From: Camelimonas lactis
Lineage (GTDB): Bacteria; Pseudomonadota; Alphaproteobacteria; Rhizobiales; Beijerinckiaceae
Reading direction: 5' to 3'
Length of the DNA: 64,000 bases
Assembly (NCBI RefSeq): GCF_004342915.1
Contig: NZ_SLWL01000006.1
Coordinates: 62,001-126,000, forward strand
Under the pieces are notes generated by a model. It was not told where the DNA came from. It did not search any database and worked only from the letters and a program-made list of their open reading frames with translations. The position numbers were made by a program, and so were the translations under genes. How positions within the stretch are numbered: the first letter of the stretch is position 1; every line of letters starts with the position of its first letter. Positions 59,103 to 64,000 of the stretch are shown piece by piece.

Positions 59103-59285
59103 ATGCCGCGACCGGCGGCGATCCATGACGCCGGTGGTTTGACGCGGCGCGGCGAGGTTGTATCTTGCTCGGCCCGGTCATGGCCCCGTCATCGTGACCG
59201 GCGCCGGGGCGCCATGACGGATGCGATATGGCTCCGCCGGCCCGCCATGGCCGCGCGGCGCCCAGGCCTGGAGCCGGAAGCCGTC

Positions 59286-60512
59286 ATGAGCGCTGAGTCC
59301 CCGCCCGTTTCCGCCATGCAGCCAGGCGTCACCGGCCTCACCTGGCTGGAAATGGACGACGCCATGCTCTCCCGTGGCCTCGCCATCCGTGACTGGCTGC
59401 TGACCGAGGGGCGCAATGCCTCCGATCTCAAGCTGATTGTCGCCGGGCTGTGCGAACAGCTGGCCAGCGCCGACATTCCCGTGGACCGGGCCATGCTCGT
59501 GCTGCAGACGCTGCACGCCGAGCAGGCCGCCATGGCCATGGAATGGAAACGCGCCGAGGGGCTGGAGGCCGAGGCCATCGCCTACAGCGATTTTTCGGAC
59601 AAGGTATACGAGGAAAGCCCCTTCGCCGCGGCGCACCGCGCCCGCGCCGACATCAACTTTCGCATTGATGAAACCCCGGATGACCGCTTCGGCATCGTGG
59701 CCGATCTGCGCGCCCAGGGTTACACGCACTATTTCTGCGCGCCGTTATTGTTCGCCAACGGTCACAGGAACGGCGTCAGCTTCGCCACCCGCACGCCTGG
59801 CGGATTCAGCGACGCGGAGCTCACGCTGTTGCGCGTCCTTGTCCCGACGATTGAGGCGGTGCTGGAAATCTATGCCGGCTATGAAGCGTTGCACCAGCTG
59901 CTGCGCACCTATATCGGCGACGAGCCGCACCGCCTGGTGCTGGACGGCGACGTGCGGCGCGGTCACGTCACGCGCATCCGCTCCGCCATCCTGTTCGCCG
60001 ACATGCGCGACTATACCCAACGCTCCTCATCGCTGACGCCGGAGCAGACCGTCGATCTGCTCAACGCCTATTTCGACTGCATCGTTCCGCCAATCGAGGC
60101 GGAGGGCGGCGAGGTGCTGAAATATCTCGGCGACGGCCTGCTGGCGATTTTCCGTGACCGCGGCGACGACGCCGGCAGCGCCGCCCAGGCCGCGCTCGAC
60201 GCCGCCAGCGCGGCGCTGGCGCGGCTGGAGGCGTGGAACGCCTCGCACCCGGACCAGGCCATCGCCACCGGCATCGCGCTGCACCACGGTGAGGCGGCCT
60301 ATGGCAATGTCGGCTCCGGCGCCCGCCTCGACTTCACGATCATCGGCCGCGACGTCAACGTCGCCAGCCGCCTCGCCGGCCTCAACAAGGCGCTGGGCGA
60401 GCCGCTGATCATGTCCGGCGCGCTGACCGAGCAACTCTGGGGCATGTACGAACTGGTGGGAACCTTCGCGCTGAAGGGCATACCGGATGAAATCAAGGTC
60501 TACCGCCCCTGA
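59286..60512 (+). CDS. Class III adenylate/guanylate cyclase
   Basis: A 408-aa cytoplasmic enzyme that makes a cyclic nucleotide. The C-terminal catalytic domain (about 225-405) has both metal aspartates (ILFADMRDYTQRSS), the substrate Lys and Gly loop (GEVLKYLGDGLLAIF) and the transition-state Asn/Arg region (IIGRDVNVASRLAGL). Asp in that last segment favours ATP over GTP. The N-terminal 200 residues form an unidentified sensor-like domain resembling GAF-linked rhizobial cyclases (FADANGHRNGVSFATRTPGG region). The ATG at 59286 has GGAAG 5 bp upstream; 59214 is an alternative. Confidence 0.9.
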   Translation: MSAESPPVSAMQPGVTGLTWLEMDDAMLSRGLAIRDWLLTEGRNASDLKLIVAGLCEQLASADIPVDRAMLVLQTLHAEQAAMAMEWKRAEGLEAEAIAYSDFSDKVYEESPFAAAHRARADINFRIDETPDDRFGIVADLRAQGYTHYFCAPLLFANGHRNGVSFATRTPGGFSDAELTLLRVLVPTIEAVLEIYAGYEALHQLLRTYIGDEPHRLVLDGDVRRGHVTRIRSAILFADMRDYTQRSSSLTPEQTVDLLNAYFDCIVPPIEAEGGEVLKYLGDGLLAIFRDRGDDAGSAAQAALDAASAALARLEAWNASHPDQAIATGIALHHGEAAYGNVGSGARLDFTIIGRDVNVASRLAGLNKALGEPLIMSGALTEQLWGMYELVGTFALKGIPDEIKVYRP

Positions 60513-60549
60513 CCGGGGCGTTTCAAACCGTGAAAAGCGTTCAGGGAGT

Positions 60550-60625
60550 TGGTGGGCCCGGCAGGACTCGAACCTGCAACCAGACCGTTATGAGCGGTCG
60601 GCTCTAACCATTGAGCTACAGGCCC
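60550..60625 (-). tRNA. tRNA with anticodon CAT, probably tRNA-Ile2
   Basis: A 76-nt cloverleaf: acceptor GGGCCTG pairs with CGGGCCC followed by ACCA. The anticodon loop CTCATAA gives CAT. The D-arm GGTTAGAGC and T-loop GGTTCGAGTCC are normal. The anticodon arm (ACCG-CTCATAA-CGGT) resembles lysidine-modified tRNA-Ile2, but elongator Met cannot be excluded without a TilS identity check. Confidence 0.85.
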
Positions 60626-61499
60626 GATCCGCGCCAGCCGGCGCGGAAAGGCAGCGGCTGGGAGCTGCTGGCGGGGTAATGCCATGGCGCCGTCACCGCA
60701 TCAAGGGCTTTGGGGCCTTCGCCCGGCGGTTCCCGGCTGACGCCGGGACGCCCCGTCGTTCCAACCTGCCGTCCTGTCTAGCAGATGCGGCGGTGTTCCA
60801 AAATCTCCATGGAGCCGGAGGCGCCAGCTTCAGGAGGTCATCCGTTTTACGGGCGTCAGCTTTTCCGGCGTATGCACGGGCGACGGGAGCGTCCGCTGGT
60901 ATGTTGCATTGCCCGCCATCCGCCGCGCCGCCGCAACGACGCCGCCATGACAACGCTGACGCGAACCGCATCCGGATCTGCGCGACGCCCTGGCGGACAC
61001 ATGCGTCGTCCAGGGCCTGAGAACCGCGAATCGTCGCCGCGAAGCCATTGACGGCCGGGCCTCGCCTGGGACCATGGGCAAAAAGACCAGCGCATCACCG
61101 CCATGCGGGCCCTACCCGGCGCACACCGTGACCACGCGTCGCGCTGCTGATGTGAATGCTGGCGCACAGACGGCCGCCGTCCGGCCTGCGACATCTCTCC
61201 ATCACCTTTCCGACCGAAGGAAAACCCGACCCGGCGGGCGCGGCTGATGTGGCGAGCATGTCACATTTCTACTTAAATCAGCACAAACCGCAACCGGCAA
61301 CCTAATTTCAATTCAATATATAAACTGATTTATACATCGGTAGATACAAATAATGAATAAATACATATTATTTATATAATAAATATATCCGTTCAATAAT
61401 TCTGAACTAATAAAATCTCTACACGGCGCCTCCATGGTCACCGCACAGAACTAACGTTATTATGCCGGAATATTAGATATTTTAGGGTATTTTATAAAT
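60626..61499. other. Long intergenic region with a strongly AT-rich 3' half
   Basis: No gene is visible. From about 61260 to 61499 the DNA becomes extremely AT-rich (many TAT, ATA and AAT runs) against a GC-rich background, directly before the autotransporter ATG. This is typical of a xenogeneic promoter region subject to silencing by an H-NS/MucR-type protein; the silencer itself is not in the window. Confidence 0.5.
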
Positions 61500-64000
61500 A
61501 TGATCCGCATCAACAGTTTCATGATCAGATCAACGGCCCTGCACATCTCGCCAGCTATCATGGCAGTTGGCGGAACTCTGGTAGTTGCCGCACCGTCATG
61601 GGCGGCGTGCACGCCGGCTGTTAGCGATGGCGCCGTCGTGACATGCGCCGGAACGACCACAAGCCGTATCGGATCAGGACCAGCTCCCGGCAATGACAAT
61701 GTCACCGTCAATGTACAGGGCGGCGCCACCGTCAGGGTTGGCGACGAGCCCGCGATCAGCCTGCATGACGGAGCCCAAATCACCGTCAGCAATGGCGCGA
61801 TCGTCACCAACGTCACGACGCCTGGCGGAAGCGGCCCCTATCATGCCACTGGCCCCAATACGGTCGAGTTCAACAGTAACGGGACGCTGACGGTCGCTGC
61901 CGGCGGCCAGATTATCGAAACCGGAAACAGCACACAGGCTGAAACCGTCAACGTCATGGGGGGCGGCAACAGGATCATCAATTACGGCCTGATCCGGGGG
62001 ACGAGCAGCGCCGCCGTCTGGTTTCAGGACCAGGAACCCGGCTCCCGCAATGTCGTTGACAACTACGGCAGGATCGAACGGGTTGGCGGCGGCAGCGTCA
62101 TTGGCTCCAGTGGCAGCAACGGCATCGTGTTCTACAACCGCGCCAACGCCACGGTGGTCGGTGGTCTAAGCTTCGCCAGCGGTAATAACGATCTTTATTT
62201 CGAGCCGGGCTCCACGGTTACCGGAAGCATCGATGGCGGCCGCGGCGCGAGTAACCTGACCCTGCGCGGAACGGCCGGCTCGCGGGATGTGCTTCAGGGC
62301 CGTTTGAGCAATTTCCGCACCCTGATCAAGGAGGGGCGTGGACAATGGACAATTTCCGGCAGCCTGACCGGCTTCACGGACGTGGCGGTCAAAGAAGGCA
62401 TGCTGACGCTCACCGGCGATAACACCCGCTATACGGGCGCCGCCCGGGTCGATCCGGACGGCATACTTGAGGCGCGGGCGCAAAGTCTTCCCACGCAAGC
62501 CGACCAGGCCGACAATCTCAATAATATCCGGAACAACGGCATTGTCCGCCTTGCCCAACCCACCGGCGATAATGCGGCCTATGGGGGCCAGATTGTTGGC
62601 GGCGGCGTGGTCGAAAAGACTGGAGGCGGCATGGTGACCCTGTCGCCCCAAGCCCCCGACGGCAACACCTATTCCGGCGGAACCGTTATCAGGGGTGGCG
62701 TGCTGGCGGCCAGCGGCGACAATGCCATTGGCGCGCCAGCGGGCGGCGTCACCCTGGACGGCGGCTCCTTCGGGTTCGCGTCCAGCTTTACCCTGGGCGC
62801 CGAACGCCCCGTCATTGTCACCATAAACAATGGCGGCCTGAATGCAGGCCCTGGCGTTACCGGTGTGGTGACCCAGGGGATCACCGGCCCCGGCGCGCTC
62901 ACCAAAAGCGGCGACGGCGCCGTCGTGCTCACAGGAACCAACACCTATGCCGGCATAACGTCTGTTGAGCGCGGCGCGCTTGCGGCGGGCGACGCCGCCC
63001 ATCCCCGCGCGATGCTTTCCGGCGGCGGCCAGGTCAATGTGGCGGCTGACGCGACGTTCGGCGGCTACGGCTCTGTCGCCGGTGATGTCGTCAACAGGGG
63101 CGCGATTGCCGTGGCCAGCGCCTTCCCTGGCTTTGCCGGCGGAACGGAGGGCGACTTCACCATTGGCGGCGTCCTGACGAATGGCGGCCACGTCCAGATC
63201 GGCGGCGGCGCCGTCGGCAACACTCTGGTCGTCGGCGCATACGTGGGCCAGATGGGGACGATTGGCGTCAACACCGTGCTTGGCGGCGACGGCTCCCGCT
63301 CGGACCGGCTGGTGATTGACGGCGGCGGCGCCACCGGCGCATCCATCCTCCAGGTGACCAATGTGGGCGGCGGCGGCGCGGTGACCTGGGGCAATGGCAT
63401 TCAGGTGGTCGGCGCCATCAACGGGGCAACCACAAGGGCGGGCGCTTTCGTTCTGGGCGGTCCCGTTGTCGCTGGCCCTCACGAATACAAGCTGTATCGG
63501 GGCACGCGCGACGGCAGCGATCCGCAGTCCTGGTATCTGCGCACTGAGTTGCCCCCGGCTCCCCCCACGCCACCGGCGCCCCCTGCCCCGCCGGTTCCCC
63601 CCACCCCGCCAGCGCCGCGCCCCGCTCCCGGACCGCAGCCGCAGCCGCAGCCGCAGCCGCAGCCCGAAGCTCAACTGCCGAACTATCGCAACGAAACCTC
63701 CCTTTACGCCGCGTTGCCGTCGATGGCGCTGGGCTACGGCCAGTCGATCCTCGGCACGCTGCATGAGCGCGTCGGCGAGCAGGAGCTGCTGCGGGGTCGC
63801 CAAAGCGCCAATGGGCCGTCCTTCGTCAACGGCGCCTGGGGCCGCATCATCGGCCAGCACATCGACCAGTCTGCCTCGGCTGGCGGGATCTATGGACGTG
63901 GGCCGGCCTATAATCAGGACATCGCCGCCTTCCAGTTCGGCCTCGACATCTACCGCCGCGAGCATGCGGACGGCAGCCGTGATCACGCCGGCGTCTACTT
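61500..64000 (+). CDS. Autotransporter (type V secretion), 3' end outside the window
   Basis: 833 codons are visible. A signal peptide (HISPAIMAVGGTLVVAAPSW, ending AA) precedes a long Gly/Asn/Val-rich beta-helix passenger with passenger-associated repeats (GPGALTKSGDGAVVLTGTNT then YAGITSV). A proline-rich linker follows (APPTPPAPPAPPVPP and a P-Q hexamer repeat), and at the window edge the beginning of the beta-barrel (FVNGAWGRIIGQHIDQSASA). Such proteins are secreted adhesins or enzymes anchored in the outer membrane. The ribosome site is weak (AGGG at distance). The AT-rich promoter region suggests acquisition or silencing. Confidence 0.93.
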   Translation, partial: MIRINSFMIRSTALHISPAIMAVGGTLVVAAPSWAACTPAVSDGAVVTCAGTTTSRIGSGPAPGNDNVTVNVQGGATVRVGDEPAISLHDGAQITVSNGAIVTNVTTPGGSGPYHATGPNTVEFNSNGTLTVAAGGQIIETGNSTQAETVNVMGGGNRIINYGLIRGTSSAAVWFQDQEPGSRNVVDNYGRIERVGGGSVIGSSGSNGIVFYNRANATVVGGLSFASGNNDLYFEPGSTVTGSIDGGRGASNLTLRGTAGSRDVLQGRLSNFRTLIKEGRGQWTISGSLTGFTDVAVKEGMLTLTGDNTRYTGAARVDPDGILEARAQSLPTQADQADNLNNIRNNGIVRLAQPTGDNAAYGGQIVGGGVVEKTGGGMVTLSPQAPDGNTYSGGTVIRGGVLAASGDNAIGAPAGGVTLDGGSFGFASSFTLGAERPVIVTINNGGLNAGPGVTGVVTQGITGPGALTKSGDGAVVLTGTNTYAGITSVERGALAAGDAAHPRAMLSGGGQVNVAADATFGGYGSVAGDVVNRGAIAVASAFPGFAGGTEGDFTIGGVLTNGGHVQIGGGAVGNTLVVGAYVGQMGTIGVNTVLGGDGSRSDRLVIDGGGATGASILQVTNVGGGGAVTWGNGIQVVGAINGATTRAGAFVLGGPVVAGPHEYKLYRGTRDGSDPQSWYLRTELPPAPPTPPAPPAPPVPPTPPAPRPAPGPQPQPQPQPQPEAQLPNYRNETSLYAALPSMALGYGQSILGTLHERVGEQELLRGRQSANGPSFVNGAWGRIIGQHIDQSASAGGIYGRGPAYNQDIAAFQFGLDIYRREHADGSRDHAGVY

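Noticed and set aside
57899-59128. Second forward frame of 409 codons overlapping the MFS gene
   Set aside because: Same strand, different frame; the product is Arg/His/Gly-rich without membrane helices, whereas the frame starting at 57873 encodes a twelve-helix transporter.

Overview
The window is about 64 kb of GC-rich chromosomal DNA from an alphaproteobacterium, most likely of the order Hyphomicrobiales (Rhizobiales). This rests on mutS lying divergent to a malic enzyme-phosphotransacetylase gene, a NepR-type anti-sigma factor with EcfG-type promoters (GGAAC-N16/17-CGTT), several HWE histidine kinases, a LexA-like GTTC-N7-GTTT box and a complete liv operon. I cannot name the genus. Core-type genes alternate with accessory stretches that are AT-rich or carry decayed insertion sequences.

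Layout. 0-5 kb: mutS (3' end outside the window) and maeB. 5-12 kb: an AT-rich gene for a pertussis/cholera-class ADP-ribosyltransferase, a C4-dicarboxylate symporter, an MFS exporter with a divergent TetR gene and operator-like palindromes, then an AT-rich patch with two full-length paralogues of an unrecognised family and a truncated third copy. 12-17.6 kb: a RecD/Dda-type helicase, small membrane proteins and two MscS channels, one broken by a single-base frameshift. 17.6-21.3 kb: a sulfatase and a DUF1254/DUF1214 protein bracketed by inward-facing IS5-type transposase remnants. 21.6-32.5 kb: a stress-flavoured block with a P-type ATPase, YihY/BrkB, DUF6766, DUF1236 and PRC-barrel proteins, an HWE kinase divergent from a Crp/Fnr regulator, and small membrane proteins, ending in a third IS5 remnant fused to a decayed NmrA-like gene. 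32.7-36 kb: tandem dienelactone-hydrolase-like genes, a divergent LysR gene and tRNA-Ser. 36.7-42 kb: livKHMGF, whose LivF has Arg in place of the Walker A Lys.

42-50 kb: a kdpD remnant, a lipoprotein, nepR, and a tightly overlapping signalling operon (triple-receiver hybrid kinase, CheR, REC-PAS-HWE-REC kinase) reading away from nepR. Two EcfG-type promoters lie back to back between them. 50-60.6 kb: corA, a DUF486 protein, mepA, msrA, an outer-membrane protein with a 15-bp-arm palindrome upstream, an imuA-like gene with a LexA-like box but no imuB, an XRE regulator, an SDR enzyme, an MFS transporter, a class III cyclase and a tRNA with anticodon CAT. 61.5-64 kb: the start of a large autotransporter behind an AT-rich promoter region.

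How the genes fit together: the nepR/kinase locus and the promoters at 27.4 and 28.1 kb point to general-stress-response control of part of the 21-32 kb block, while two near-identical TTAAC-N4-GTT boxes suggest local control by the Crp/Fnr protein. The most novel content is the toxin-like ADP-ribosyltransferase and the AT-rich paralogue family. All calls come from reading the sequence; no database search was run.
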